Shown here piece by piece: positions 41,615-49,091 of a DNA stretch of 50,809 nt. The notes under the pieces were generated by a model. The model saw nothing but the letters and a program-made list of their open reading frames with translations, did not search any database and was not told the DNA's origin. The stretch's first letter is position 1; every line of letters starts with the position of its first letter. Source of the DNA: Anaerotalea alkaliphila. Its GTDB lineage: Bacteria > Bacillota > Clostridia > Lachnospirales > Vallitaleaceae. A program made the position numbers and the translations under genes. The DNA lies in contig NZ_JAAEEH010000022.1 in assembly GCF_010179735.1 (NCBI RefSeq), forward strand, positions 1-50,809. The letters run 5' to 3'.

Positions 41615-42304
41615 ATGCGCTACAGCAGCGGCCTGTTCCATCAGGCGGCCTCCAAGGCGAGCCGGGTGGTGGTCCTCCAGCCGGGCTTCCTGGGGGGAAG
41701 GGTGGTAGACCAGCACCGGGGCTCCAGGAAGCTCAGCATCGTGGTGGAGGGAAGCTTCCAGCGCACGGGGGCCCACACCTCCACCCCCGACGTGATGCGC
41801 TGGTTCCTGGGCCGGGCCGAGAAGGTCAGCGCCCTGAGCCGCGAGGAGGAAAGGCTCACCATCGCCGTCCAGGAGGTGCAGTCGGAGCGCTACAGCATGC
41901 TGCTTCCCCACAGGGTGCGGGCCACGGTCCACATCGCCTTCCTGGACGGTGAGCTGGCCGACCAGGCGGAGGCGCGGCTGCAGGCCCTGTTCACCGCGGA
42001 AGGGCCGGAGGAGGTGAAGGTCTTCATACAGAAGCTGGAAGAGAGGCCCCCCCTGAACCGCTCCGCCTCCACGGAAGCCATGACCCGGCGGCTCCAGAAG
42101 ATCAGCGAGGAATGGGGCCTGCCCTTCGGCGTGGATTCCGGCCTCCTGCCCACGGCGGCGGGGGAAGTCCCCCCGGGCATCCCTGTGGTCTGCGGGGTCT
42201 CCCCCGCAAGCAAGGACATGTTCACCCCCAACGAATGCATCCATCGCGGGGAACTGCTGCAGCGTGCCCTGCTGCTGGCGCTTTTCCTGCTGGAGGAGGA
42301 ATGA
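41615..42304 (+). CDS. second half of the M20-like domain, in frame after the TAG
   Basis: The frame continues without shift after TAG 41603-41605. From ATG 41615 it encodes 229 residues: VVVLQPGFLGGRVVDQHRGS, LSIVVEGSFQRTGAH (M20 dimerisation domain), then GIPVVCGVSPASKDMFTPNECIHRGELLQ, the position where active M20 enzymes have a metal-binding His before TPNE but here Phe. The ribosome binding site for a separate start is poor (AGGGG two bases before ATG), so independent translation is doubtful; it is either an orphaned half of a pseudogene or reached by readthrough or re-initiation. It ends three bases before the next gene. Confidence 0.7.
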   Translation: MRYSSGLFHQAASKASRVVVLQPGFLGGRVVDQHRGSRKLSIVVEGSFQRTGAHTSTPDVMRWFLGRAEKVSALSREEERLTIAVQEVQSERYSMLLPHRVRATVHIAFLDGELADQAEARLQALFTAEGPEEVKVFIQKLEERPPLNRSASTEAMTRRLQKISEEWGLPFGVDSGLLPTAAGEVPPGIPVVCGVSPASKDMFTPNECIHRGELLQRALLLALFLLEEE

Positions 42305-42307
42305 GAT

Positions 42308-43132
42308 GTGAAAGAACGATTGCCCCTGCTGGTCTCCGTCCCCCACGGGGGGCTGGAGGTCCCGCCTGAACTGAAACCCTTTTGCCGCCTGGACCTGCCG
42401 GAGATCCTGCGGGACGGGGACACCTGGTCGGACAGACTCTACGGCTTCCCGGAACGGGTCCTGGCCCACCACCGTTTTCCGGTGGCACGGGCGGTGCTGG
42501 ACGTGAACAGGGCCGAGGACGACCGGCCTCCCGCCAACCCCGACGGGGTGGTGAAGACCGTCACCGTGGAAGGCCGGCCCGTCTGGCTGAATCCAAGGGG
42601 CCTCACCAAGGTCCAGGTCGAATCCTTGCTGGAGGCCCATTACCGGCCCTACCATCGGCTCCTGGAGGGGGCGTCCCTGAAAAAAGGGGTCCGCCTGGCG
42701 CTGGACTGCCACACCATGCTGGACAAGGCCCCCGCCGCCGCCTCCCATCCCGGAGAGCAGAGGCCGTACATCTGCCTGGGGAACCGGGGGGACGCCAGGG
42801 GGGAGGTGCTGGACGGACCGGTGACGGCCCCCCCGGTCCTGGTCCGGGTGTTGGCAAGGACCCTGGAAGCCGTCCTGAGGAACACCCCCGGCCTGTCCCT
42901 GGACCCTTCGGTGCCCCTGGTCGCCATCAACCAGCCCTTCCGGGGAGGCTGGACCATCCGGGAGCACGGCACCGGCCGCCTGCCGTGGATCCAACTGGAG
43001 GTCAACCGGGCCCTGTACCTGGCCGGCGATCCCCGGACGGCGGAACCCGACCGGGAGGCGGCCCTGCGGATCCAAAAGCTCCAGGAAATCCTGCTGCAGG
43101 CCTTTGTGGAAATTTTGTCAAATGATTTGTAA
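42308..43132 (+). CDS. N-formylglutamate amidohydrolase family protein
   Basis: Metal-dependent amidohydrolase; the founding enzyme releases formate from N-formylglutamate at the end of histidine breakdown, and relatives act on other N-acyl amino acids. 274 residues with VSVPHGGLEVP near the start, DTWSDRLYGFP, DVNRAEDDRPP near residue 70, LALDCHTMLDKAP near 135 and GWTIREHG...IQLEVNRALYL near 220-240, the expected metal-site and substrate-binding segments. GTG 42308 follows GAGGAGGAA. There is no histidine-degradation gene nearby; the operon partners act on glutamyl amides, so a different acyl-glutamate or peptide substrate is likely. Confidence 0.88.
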   Translation: MKERLPLLVSVPHGGLEVPPELKPFCRLDLPEILRDGDTWSDRLYGFPERVLAHHRFPVARAVLDVNRAEDDRPPANPDGVVKTVTVEGRPVWLNPRGLTKVQVESLLEAHYRPYHRLLEGASLKKGVRLALDCHTMLDKAPAAASHPGEQRPYICLGNRGDARGEVLDGPVTAPPVLVRVLARTLEAVLRNTPGLSLDPSVPLVAINQPFRGGWTIREHGTGRLPWIQLEVNRALYLAGDPRTAEPDREAALRIQKLQEILLQAFVEILSNDL

Positions 43133-43155
43133 TAAACATAGAAGCATGCTATAAT
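43127..43155 (+). promoter_or_regulatory. promoter for the lipoprotein gene
   Basis: TTGTAA (43127-43132), 17-base spacer, TATAAT (43150-43155) preceded by TGC. The -35 box overlaps the end of the amidohydrolase gene. Confidence 0.8.
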
Positions 43156-43204
43156 ATGACCTGTCCCAAACCAATGAACATAATCAAGAAGTGAGGTAGA
43201 CAGA

Positions 43205-43750
43205 ATGAGAAAGAGCTTGACAATCATAGCGGCTTCCCTGCTGGTCCTGGCGATCTTTGCAGGATGCGGCAAGAAAGAGGAGACCCCTGCGGAAACCAAT
43301 GGGGGGGAAACCCCGGACGCGGTGACCACCGCCTCCATCGTGGACAGTGCCCAGGCGGTCGTGGACGGGCTGGGCGCGGAAGGCAGCTGGATCGTGGCCA
43401 CCCTGAACGACATCACCGTGGACGAGGAGATCGTCGTGGAAGGCCTCTTCTACAACAACGACGACACCACAGGCGACATCTACCGGAAGCTTGGACTCTA
43501 CACCCAGGACGAGGACAGGAACATCACCGCTTCCTTCAGCCTGACGGCGCCCAAGATGACCGTTAGGAGCGAGAACTTCCGGATCCAGGGAGGAACCTTC
43601 GTCGGGGACGTCCATGTGGAAGCCAACGGCTTCGAAGTGGGCCCCAGCGCCACCGTGGACGGGAACGTGTACTTCGCCACACAGGAATACATGGACTCCG
43701 CAAGCGTGCATGAGACCGGCAGCGTGACCGGCAGCATGGAAGTGCAGTAG
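43205..43750 (+). CDS. lipoprotein with a bactofilin-like repeat tail
   Basis: 181 residues: lipoprotein signal peptide with the lipobox LAIFAGC (Cys21 as lipid anchor), a Glu/Thr-rich linker, and a C-terminal region of short beta-strand repeats (FRIQGGTFVGDVHVEANG, VGPSATVDGNVYF, VHETGSVTGSMEV) like the polymer-forming bactofilin fold. It should sit on the outer face of the membrane. ATG 43205 lies downstream of a strong promoter and a weak ribosome binding site (GTGAGG). I know of no fixed function; surface scaffolding is the simplest guess. Confidence 0.82.
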   Translation: MRKSLTIIAASLLVLAIFAGCGKKEETPAETNGGETPDAVTTASIVDSAQAVVDGLGAEGSWIVATLNDITVDEEIVVEGLFYNNDDTTGDIYRKLGLYTQDEDRNITASFSLTAPKMTVRSENFRIQGGTFVGDVHVEANGFEVGPSATVDGNVYFATQEYMDSASVHETGSVTGSMEVQ

Positions 43751-43773
43751 GCAAAACGGAAAAAGGAAACAGG

Positions 43774-43812
43774 AACCGCCCCGGGACTAGAATCCCCCGG
43801 GGCGGTTTTTTC
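43774..43812 (+). terminator. rho-independent terminator after the lipoprotein gene
   Basis: AACCGCCCCGGG (43774-43785) pairs perfectly with CCCGGGGCGGTT (43796-43807), followed by T run. Confidence 0.9.
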
Positions 43813-43847
43813 CATGCTTGGGGAATGCCCCTTCCTTCCGTTTGTGA

Positions 43848-43853
43848 TACAAT
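43848..43853 (+). promoter_or_regulatory. extended -10 promoter for the flavodiiron gene
   Basis: TACAAT preceded by TGA, 61 bases before the start codon; no recognisable -35 box. Confidence 0.55.
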
Positions 43854-43914
43854 GGAAGCAGGGACCGGCCGATGGGGCCGGACACATGGAAGGACCCGAA
43901 AGGAGAACGGAAGG

Positions 43915-45102
43915 ATGAAGAAGACGATCAAGAACAACGTCAGCTGGGTGGGGAAGGTCGACTGGGAGCTTCGGAGGTTCCATGGGGACGAGTACACCAC
44001 CAACCACGGCTCCACCTACAACTCCTATCTGATCCAGGAGGAGAAGAACGTGCTGGTGGACACGGTCTGGCTTCCCTACGCCGGGGAGTTCGTGGAGAAC
44101 CTGGCAAGGGAGATCGACCTGGACCAGATCGACTGCATCATCGCCAACCACGGGGAGGTGGACCACAGCGGGGCCCTGCCGGAGCTGCTGAAGCGGATCC
44201 CCGGCACCCCCGTCTACTGCACGGCCAATGGGGTGAAGTCCCTGAAGGGGCAGTACCACCAGGACTGGAACTTCCAGGTGGTGAAGACGGGGGACAGGCT
44301 GGACGTGGGGAACGGGAAGGAGCTGGTTTTCGTGGAGATGCCCATGCTCCACTGGCCGGACAGCATGGCCACCTACCTGACGGGAGACAACATCCTCTTC
44401 AGCAACGACGCCTTCGGACAGCACTACGCCTCCGACAGGCTCTACAACGACCTGGTGGACCAGTGCGACCTCCACAAGGAGGCGCTGAAATACTACGCAA
44501 ACATCCTGGCCCCCTTCAGCAAGATGCTCCAGCGGAAGCTGGGGGAGATCAAGTCCATGAACCTGGACATCGACATCATCGCCACCAGCCACGGCATCCT
44601 CTGGCGGGAGAACCCCCTGCAGATCGTGGAGAAGTACGGGGAATGGGCGGCGGACTACCAGGAGAACAAGATCACCATCCTCTACGACACCATGTGGAAC
44701 GGCACCCGGACCCTCGCCGAGGGGATCGCCGAGGGGATCGGGCTGGCCGACCCGGAATGCGAGGTCATGGTGTTCAACCTGGCGAAAAGCGACAAGAACG
44801 ACCTGATTGCGGAGGTGTTCCGGTCGAAGACGGTGGTGGTGGGTTCCCCCACCTGCAACGGGGGGGTGCTGCACTCGGTGGCGGGCTTCCTGCACATGCT
44901 CCAGGAGCTCAAGCTGAAGAACAAGAAGGCGGCCACCTTCGGCTGTTACGGCTGGAGCGGGGAGTCCACCAAGCTCCTGAACGAGATGTTGGCCCACGGG
45001 GGCTTCCAGGTCCACGGGGAAGGGTTCAAGTGCCTGTGGAACCCGGACGGGGACCGGCAGCAGGCGGCGTTGGCCTACGGCAAGGAAATCGCGGGCCTGT
45101 AG
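43915..45102 (+). CDS. fprA: FprA-type flavodiiron protein
   Basis: Cytosolic oxygen- or nitric-oxide-reducing enzyme that protects anaerobes. The 395-residue protein has the metallo-beta-lactamase-like diiron domain with HGEVDHSGALPEL (His79, Glu81, Asp83, His84), further ligands in LHWPDSM, FSNDAFGQHY and ATSHGILW, then a flavodoxin domain from about residue 255 (ILYDTMWNGTRTLA, VVVGSPTCNGG, FGCYGWSGES). No rubredoxin domain is fused. ATG 43915 follows AAGGAGAACGGAAGG. The next gene, a flavodoxin-ferredoxin, could pass electrons to it. Confidence 0.95.
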   Translation: MKKTIKNNVSWVGKVDWELRRFHGDEYTTNHGSTYNSYLIQEEKNVLVDTVWLPYAGEFVENLAREIDLDQIDCIIANHGEVDHSGALPELLKRIPGTPVYCTANGVKSLKGQYHQDWNFQVVKTGDRLDVGNGKELVFVEMPMLHWPDSMATYLTGDNILFSNDAFGQHYASDRLYNDLVDQCDLHKEALKYYANILAPFSKMLQRKLGEIKSMNLDIDIIATSHGILWRENPLQIVEKYGEWAADYQENKITILYDTMWNGTRTLAEGIAEGIGLADPECEVMVFNLAKSDKNDLIAEVFRSKTVVVGSPTCNGGVLHSVAGFLHMLQELKLKNKKAATFGCYGWSGESTKLLNEMLAHGGFQVHGEGFKCLWNPDGDRQQAALAYGKEIAGL

Positions 45103-45120
45103 GGAAGGGAGGATGCCAGG

Positions 45121-45963
45121 GTGAAAAAAGCGGTGCTGTTCTTTTTTTCCGGAACCGGGAACACCTGGTGGGTGGCCCGGGAACTGGCCCGGGCCCTGGA
45201 GGTCCGGGGGATTCCAACGGAGCTTCGCTCCATCGAGGGGCTGGAGGCCGGGGAGACGGAAAGGCTGCTGGCGGGGGCCGACCTGGTGGGGGCGGGCTAT
45301 CCGGTCTACGGCTCCGACCTGCCCCGGCCCATGGAGGCGTTCCTGGAAGGGCTTCCCCAAATCCCCGGCAAGAGGGTCTTCGTCTTCTGCACCCAGTGGA
45401 TGTGGAGCGGGGACGGGGCCCGGGTGGGGGCGGCCATGCTGCGGAATAAGGGGTTCGACATCCGGTGGACGGAGCAATTCCTCATGCCCAACAACATCAG
45501 CACGACCCCGACCTGGTTCCTGCCCTACACCAACGAGAAGGGGCGGATCAATCCGGTCCTGGCCAGGGCCCGCCGGCGGGTGCTGCGGCTTTCGGACCGG
45601 ATCCAAAAGGACCGTCCCCGGCGGAAGGGTTGCAACCCCCTCTCCCGGCTGTCGGGAGGAATCCAGCGGGTGCCCTTCCGGTGGAGCTTCGAAAGTTGGC
45701 AAGACGACGTGGGCGTGGACATGGACCGTTGCATCCGCTGCGGGCGCTGCATCCGCCTTTGTCCCGTGGGGAACCTCCGTTGGGAAGATGGGGCCGTACG
45801 GGCCCGGGGGGAATGCATCCTCTGCCTGCGGTGCTACAACTTCTGCCCGGTATCGGCCGTCACCTACAGGGGGCGGCGCCACAATATGGAAAGAGGAAAG
45901 CCTTACGCCGGTCCGGTCCGGAACTTCCGGCCGGAAATCCTGCGGGAAAGGAGGCAACCATGA
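45121..45963 (+). CDS. EFR1-type protein: flavodoxin domain plus two 4Fe-4S clusters
   Basis: Cytosolic electron-transfer protein. 280 residues: a flavodoxin-like domain with the FMN phosphate loop FFSGTGNTWWVA (residues 8-19), GYPVYGSDLP and FCTQWMWSGDGA, a basic linker, and a C-terminal dicluster ferredoxin with CIRCGRCIRLCP near 204 and CILCLRCYNFCP near 235. GTG 45121 follows GGGAGGA. It is 18 bases after fprA and overlaps the next gene by four bases, so it probably belongs with both. Confidence 0.92.
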   Translation: MKKAVLFFFSGTGNTWWVARELARALEVRGIPTELRSIEGLEAGETERLLAGADLVGAGYPVYGSDLPRPMEAFLEGLPQIPGKRVFVFCTQWMWSGDGARVGAAMLRNKGFDIRWTEQFLMPNNISTTPTWFLPYTNEKGRINPVLARARRRVLRLSDRIQKDRPRRKGCNPLSRLSGGIQRVPFRWSFESWQDDVGVDMDRCIRCGRCIRLCPVGNLRWEDGAVRARGECILCLRCYNFCPVSAVTYRGRRHNMERGKPYAGPVRNFRPEILRERRQP

Positions 45964-46940
45964 AAACAATCAATTTTGCCATCATCGGCTGCGGTGATGT
46001 GACGGAGAAGAAGAGCGGACCCGCTTTCCAGAAGCTGGAGGGCTCCCATCTGGCGGCGGTGATGCGGCGGGACGAGGAGAAGCTGAAGGACTACGCCCGG
46101 AGGCACCAGGTCCCCAAATACACCACGGACTACCTGGAGATCCTGCGGGACCCCTCCATCGACGCGGTCTACATCGCCACCCCGCCCCAGTGCCACCATT
46201 TCTACACCCTGGAGGCCGCCAAGTACGGGAAGGCCGTCTATGTGGAGAAGCCCATGGCCACCACCGTGGAGCAGTGCAAGGAAATGGTCGAGGCCTGCCG
46301 AAAGCGCCAGGTCCCCCTCTTCGTGGCCTACTATCGGCGGGGGCAGGAGAAGTTCCGGAAGGTGAAGGAGCTGCTGGAATCCGGGGCCATCGGGAAGGTC
46401 CGCTCCTTCAGCCATCTCTACGTGTCCCCGGAACCCAAACTGGACCCGAACCGGGCGTGGCTCCTGGACAAGGAGGTCGCCGGAGGGGGGCTGCTCTTCG
46501 ACGTCGGGTCCCATATGATCGACATCCTCCTGTTCCTGTTCGGAGAGGTGGACCGCGCCCACGGCCTCTCCACCAACCAGGGGCAGGTCTTCGAGGTCAA
46601 CGACGTGACCTCGGGGATGATCCGGTTCAGGAACGGGGTCCAGGGGACCCTCCAGCTGTCCTTCAACGGCGGCGGCCACCAAGACGAGCTGAGGATCGTC
46701 GGCAGCACGGGGTCCCTCTCCCTGTCCATCCTGTCCAACGATCCGGTGCGGCTGGAGGGGGAGGAGGGGGTCCGGGAGTTTGCCTTCGACCCCCTGGAGC
46801 ATGTCCAGATGCCCTACATCAAGCGGGTGGTGGACACCCTCCGGGGGTTGGACGACTACGACACCAGCGGCGCCTACGGCCTGAAGACCCAGGAGATCCT
46901 GGAGGCCTTCGAGGAAAGCAGCGCCGTCATCTACAACTAG
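45960..46940 (+). CDS. Gfo/Idh/MocA family NAD(P)-dependent oxidoreductase
   Basis: Oxidises or reduces a sugar, inositol or similar alcohol with NAD(P). The 326-residue protein has an N-terminal Rossmann fold (FAIIGCGDVTEKK, residues 5-17), AVYIATPPQCHHFYT, the conserved VEKPMA near 97 and a C-terminal beta-sheet domain with GGGLLFDVGSHMIDILLFLFG, whose Asp and His are the usual catalytic pair. ATG 45960 overlaps the EFR1 stop (ATGA) after AGGAGG. The substrate is not deducible. Confidence 0.92.
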   Translation: MKTINFAIIGCGDVTEKKSGPAFQKLEGSHLAAVMRRDEEKLKDYARRHQVPKYTTDYLEILRDPSIDAVYIATPPQCHHFYTLEAAKYGKAVYVEKPMATTVEQCKEMVEACRKRQVPLFVAYYRRGQEKFRKVKELLESGAIGKVRSFSHLYVSPEPKLDPNRAWLLDKEVAGGGLLFDVGSHMIDILLFLFGEVDRAHGLSTNQGQVFEVNDVTSGMIRFRNGVQGTLQLSFNGGGHQDELRIVGSTGSLSLSILSNDPVRLEGEEGVREFAFDPLEHVQMPYIKRVVDTLRGLDDYDTSGAYGLKTQEILEAFEESSAVIYN

Positions 46941-46951
46941 AGGAGGAATCC

Positions 46952-48100
46952 ATGGAAAAATTCAACCTATCCATCCCCACCCGCATCCATTTCGGGCGGG
47001 GAATCCTGGAGGAGGCCCTCCAGGCGGAAGCAGCCATCCTCCGGGGGAACCTGCTGGTGGTGACCGGCAGGAGGGCCATGCGGGAGGGGGGGCATCTGGA
47101 CAGGCTGGAGGGCCTCCTTAGGAAAAACGGGGGCGTCCAAAGCGTCCGGTTCTTCCAGGGGGTCAGCCCCAACCCCAAGGTGGAGGAGGTGGACGAAGCC
47201 ATCCGGCTGGGGCTGGAGACGGGCGCCGACGCCGTCATCGGACTGGGGGGCGGCAGCGCCCTGGACGCCGCCAAGGCGGTTGCCGCGGGCATCCGGGCCG
47301 GGGAGGGGATCGGCCCCTACCTGTTGGAGGGGAAGCCCCTGCCGGAAGCCGTCCTGCCCCTGGTGGCCATCCCCACCACCGCCGGGACCGGGAGCGAACT
47401 GAGCATGGGGGCCATCCTGAGCGCCCCGTCCCAGGGGTTCAAGGGGGGCATCCGGGGGCCCCAGCTGCTGCCGGTGGCGGCCATCGTGGACCCCGCCTTC
47501 ACGGACGACCTGCCGGTGGGGACCACCCGGGAGACGGGCTTCGACATCTTCACCCATGGGGTGGAGACCTATCTCTCCACCCGGGCCAACGCCTTCACCC
47601 GGATGCTCTCCCGGGAGGCCCTGGGCATTGTCTCCCTCCACCTGCCTGCCCTTGTCCGAAAACCCCGGGACAGCCAGGCCCGGGACCGGATGAGCTACGC
47701 CAGCATGCTCATGGGGGTGAACCTGGCCGGCGCCGGCACCTGCCTGCCCCACCGGCTCCAGTATCCCGTGGGGGCACTGACGGACACGAGCCATCCCCGG
47801 GGGCTGGCGGCCCTCTACCCGGCCTGGGTCCACCACGGCTACGCCTCCTCTCCCGAGGCCTGGGACACCCTGGCGTCCCTGCTCGACCGCAGGCCCCGTG
47901 CCGGCCGGGAGGAGGTGGAGGGGAGCGTATGCAACTTCCTGGAGGCCGTCGGCATGGCCACGACCCTGGAGGCGCTGGGGATCCGGGAGGGGCAGCTGGA
48001 GACCTTGTGCGCCGGCGTCACCGGGAACATTGCCCAGGACCCCGCCGGGAAGGAGCCGGACATCGTCCGGAGGATCTATGGGAGGGCCCTGGGACTGTAG
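46952..48100 (+). CDS. iron-containing alcohol dehydrogenase
   Basis: NAD(P)-dependent group III alcohol dehydrogenase. 382 residues with IHFGRGILEE at the start, the cofactor loop GLGGGSALDAAKAV near 90, PTTAGTGSELS near 137 and all four metal ligands: Asp and His in GFDIFTHGVETY, His in CLPHRLQYPVG and His 14 residues later in TSHPRG. The last two sit in unusual sequence (normally GxxHAxAHxLG), which hints at a divergent substrate. ATG 46952 follows AGGAGGAA, 11 bases after the previous gene; third gene of the EFR1 operon. Confidence 0.93.
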   Translation: MEKFNLSIPTRIHFGRGILEEALQAEAAILRGNLLVVTGRRAMREGGHLDRLEGLLRKNGGVQSVRFFQGVSPNPKVEEVDEAIRLGLETGADAVIGLGGGSALDAAKAVAAGIRAGEGIGPYLLEGKPLPEAVLPLVAIPTTAGTGSELSMGAILSAPSQGFKGGIRGPQLLPVAAIVDPAFTDDLPVGTTRETGFDIFTHGVETYLSTRANAFTRMLSREALGIVSLHLPALVRKPRDSQARDRMSYASMLMGVNLAGAGTCLPHRLQYPVGALTDTSHPRGLAALYPAWVHHGYASSPEAWDTLASLLDRRPRAGREEVEGSVCNFLEAVGMATTLEALGIREGQLETLCAGVTGNIAQDPAGKEPDIVRRIYGRALGL

Positions 48101-48116
48101 GAAAGGCCGAGTGGAT

Positions 48117-48158
48117 GGAAAAGGGACGCCTCCGGTCCCCCGGGAGCGCCCCCTTTCC
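48117..48158. terminator. probable bidirectional terminator
   Basis: GGAAAAGGG (48117-48125) pairs with CCCTTTCC (48151-48158) around an inner CGC-CTCC / GGGAGCG stem. It lies between the convergent alcohol dehydrogenase and TM1266-like genes; the T run is short. Confidence 0.45.
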
Positions 48159-48166
48159 TTACCAGG

Positions 48167-48424
48167 TCAGAACACCATTTTCTCCACATGCACGCCGGCG
48201 TGTCCTCCCAGCTTGCCTTCCAGTTCCCCCACGTCCGCATCCGCATCCGCGATGAACTCCAGGAGGATCAGACCGTCCTCGCTGCACTCGGTCCCTTTTT
48301 CCGAAGCGTTGTGCAGGCCCAGGCGGGTCTTGATGATGCAGCCGTATTCCGTCAACAATTGCTGGAGTTTGGCGGCCTCCACCTGCCGGTGGTCGACCTT
48401 GATTCCCATGATGATCTTAGCCAT
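48167..48424 (-). CDS. TM1266-like iron-only hydrogenase system regulator
   Basis: Small ACT-like protein (85 residues), often encoded with HydE/HydF/HydG hydrogenase-maturation genes and taken to be a regulator; function not proven. The sequence IIMGIKVDHRQVEAAKLQQL, LTEYGCIIKTRLGLH, then CSEDGLILLEF fits the family. ATG 48424 on the minus strand follows GGAGGTATCTT. No hydrogenase gene lies in the window. It is divergent from the DUF1456 gene. Confidence 0.88.
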   Translation of the reverse strand: MAKIIMGIKVDHRQVEAAKLQQLLTEYGCIIKTRLGLHNASEKGTECSEDGLILLEFIADADADVGELEGKLGGHAGVHVEKMVF

Positions 48425-48469
48425 AAGATACCTCCATTCATGCTCCGTGATGATGCTTCCGACACCCTT

Positions 48470-48475
48470 ATTCTA
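48470..48475 (-). promoter_or_regulatory. extended -10 promoter for the TM1266-like gene
   Basis: On the minus strand TAGAAT preceded by TGG, 45 bases before the start codon. Confidence 0.55.
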
Positions 48476-48557
48476 CCATACCGCCCCCTGAGGCGTAAAC
48501 GCGCAGGGGACTTCCAAAGACAAAAAAGACAAAAAAACGAAAAAGGAAAGGTGACCT

Positions 48558-49076
48558 ATGGACAACAACGACATCCTGATCCGGCTGCGCTACGCGCTGG
48601 ACATCAAGAACAGCGACATGCTGAAGATCTTCAAGCTGGGAGGCGTGGAGACCACCCCGGAGGAGCTGAAGAAGCTGCTCACAAGGACGGAGGAGAGCTA
48701 CGACTTCGTGGACGACGGCTCCCAGGAGTCCAAGGACTACCTGAAGTGCACCAACCCCATGCTGGAGTCCTTCCTGAACGGCCTGATCGTCTTCAGGCGG
48801 GGACCCCAGGAGCGGCGGGAAGGGGAGCCGGAAACGCCCCCCCTCAGCCTGAAGGAGGGGAAGAACCCCAACAACCTGATGCTGAAGAAGCTGAAGATCG
48901 CCCTCGCCCTCACCAGCGAGGAGATGCTGGCCGTCTACGCCAAGGCGGGGGTGAAGGTTACGAAAGGGGAACTGGGCGCCCTCCTGCGGAACGAGGGGCA
49001 CAAGAACTACCGGGTCTGCCTGGACAAGTACGCCAGGAGCTTCCTGAAGGGGCTGACCCTGATGAACCGGAAATAG
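48558..49076 (+). CDS. DUF1456 (YehS) family protein
   Basis: 172 residues made of two repeats of the DUF1456 unit: DILIRLRYALDIKNSDMLKIF (about 4-25) and LMLKKLKIALALTSEEMLAVY (about 112-132), each followed by an ELKKLL-type helix. The family is widespread, cytosolic and of unknown function. ATG 48558 follows GGAAAGGTGA. The MATE gene begins 15 bases after its stop, so the two are probably co-transcribed. Confidence 0.92.
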   Translation: MDNNDILIRLRYALDIKNSDMLKIFKLGGVETTPEELKKLLTRTEESYDFVDDGSQESKDYLKCTNPMLESFLNGLIVFRRGPQERREGEPETPPLSLKEGKNPNNLMLKKLKIALALTSEEMLAVYAKAGVKVTKGELGALLRNEGHKNYRVCLDKYARSFLKGLTLMNRK

Positions 49077-49091
49077 GAGGGAGGGCTTCCC

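Noticed and set aside
39935-43075. Open frame of about 1000 codons on the minus strand across the ATP-grasp operon
   Set aside because: Low-complexity Gly/Pro/His-rich product mirroring three well-supported genes; a codon-bias shadow. The same applies to long minus-strand frames at 31781-34504, 34929-36521 and 43498-45969.
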